From the NCBI GenBank assembly GCA_030568195.1, contig JAJLTO010000001.1, forward strand, positions 1,732,501 to 1,796,500: a stretch of 64,000 nucleotides of DNA. The letters are read 5' to 3'. Positions 63,724-64,000 of this stretch are shown piece by piece. The notes beneath the pieces are model-generated. The model ran no database searches. It saw only the letters and a program-made list of their open reading frames with translations, and had not been told where the DNA came from. How positions within the stretch are numbered: the first letter of the stretch is position 1; every line of letters starts with the position of its first letter. Origin of the DNA: Dipodascopsis uninucleata var. uninucleata (taxonomy: Eukaryota; Ascomycota; Lipomycetes; Lipomycetales; Lipomycetaceae). The position numbers and the translations under genes were made by a program.

Positions 63724-64000
63724 TTAGTTCACCAAGATTACGAAGCATTCGTAAGGGCGCAGCGTGATGCATGTGTCTAGCGACACAGCGTCGTAGTTCG
63801 ACAAGCACACTGATCCACTCTCTGCAAACTGCTTGTCCAAGCTCCACTTCACCTCCTCTTTTGTGAAAGACGACACGACCAATGCAATCTTGTCTTTATA
63901 CGTGCGCTTGTACACGAAAACCGACTCGTTGTCGATATCAATGCTCTCGTACACTCCGTAGACGAACACGTCCTTGTGTTCTTTTCGGAGAGCAAGAACT
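63724..64000 (-). CDS. GH13 alpha-glucosidase (maltase/isomaltase), C-terminal fragment
   Basis: The last 91 or so residues of an alpha-glucosidase; the rest lies beyond the right edge, and the reading frame is open to it. VLALRKEHKDVFVYGVYESIDIDNESVFVYKRTY matches the end of the GH13 catalytic fold and the start of the C-terminal beta domain in yeast maltases. ITLRPYECFVILVN is the usual L-R-P-Y-E ending. The enzyme hydrolyses maltose, isomaltose or sucrose, usually in the yeast cytosol. With the nearby sugar transporters and Zn2Cys6 regulator, the arrangement recalls MAL-type loci (glucosidase, permease, activator). The apparent GTG start inside the window is only an internal Val. Confidence 0.9.
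   Translation of the reverse strand, partial: VLALRKEHKDVFVYGVYESIDIDNESVFVYKRTYKDKIALVVSSFTKEEVKWSLDKQFAESGSVCLSNYDAVSLDTCITLRPYECFVILVN

Overview
The window is about 64 kb of chromosome from an ascomycete fungus, most likely a budding yeast (Saccharomycotina) from an intron-retaining lineage. The evidence is AT-rich intergenic DNA, fungal-only families (Tos1, Alb1, Zn2Cys6 regulators, a Dal5/Fen2-type permease), and short introns (about 60-195 nt) with GTATGN/GTAAGN donors and a CTAAC branch site usually 10-25 nt before the acceptor. It keeps SNRNP27 and several two- to four-exon genes, so it is less intron-poor than Saccharomyces. CTG codons sit at conserved leucines of Arb1 (for example in RYGLLGENG and STFLRAL), so CUG is read as Leu here and this is not a CUG-Ser or CUG-Ala yeast. 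I cannot name the genus.

Layout. 0-10 kb: the 3' part of a CLA4-type PAK kinase, DCP1, a large Zn2Cys6 regulator with a 32-residue polyQ tract, and a three-exon ANCHR-like zinc-finger protein. 10-17.6 kb: a four-exon vitamin/allantoate-type MFS permease, a secreted DUF4185-like beta-propeller protein and a DsbA-like protein, separated by long empty stretches. 18-25 kb: PEX13 and HSP20 share a divergent promoter with heat-shock elements; then SNRNP27 and ATG14. 25-33.5 kb: the cell-wall gene TOS1 lies alone between two gene-free stretches of about 3.6 kb. 33.5-43.5 kb: a fumarate reductase fused to cytochrome b5, the ribosome-biogenesis genes ARB1 and ALB1, a GT25-like glycosyltransferase and a secreted purple acid phosphatase.

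45.4-64 kb is an unusual run of carbon-metabolism genes: MFS sugar transporter, transaldolase, xylitol/sorbitol-type dehydrogenase, atypical SDR, mitochondrial D-lactate dehydrogenase, Zn2Cys6 regulator, a second MFS hexose transporter, and the 3' end of a GH13 alpha-glucosidase cut by the window edge. The first transporter and the transaldolase are divergent and share a promoter carrying CGG triplets in dyad form. I infer a regulated sugar/polyol-utilisation neighbourhood; co-regulation is not proven.

Many true gene models needed introns that simple open frames miss: 8 of the 24 genes were rebuilt with extra exons at one or both ends, including coding first exons of 12 and 15 nt, a 28-nt internal exon inside a zinc cluster, and one apparent GC-AG intron. 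Several open frames that seem to start at GTG or TTG have their real ATG downstream or in an upstream exon. The most GC-rich DNA (about 61.3-63.7 kb) holds no gene I can support, but it contains a 17-bp hairpin closed by a GNRA-type tetraloop and diverged direct repeats. No tRNA, rRNA, CRISPR array, or intact or clearly recognisable mobile element was seen.
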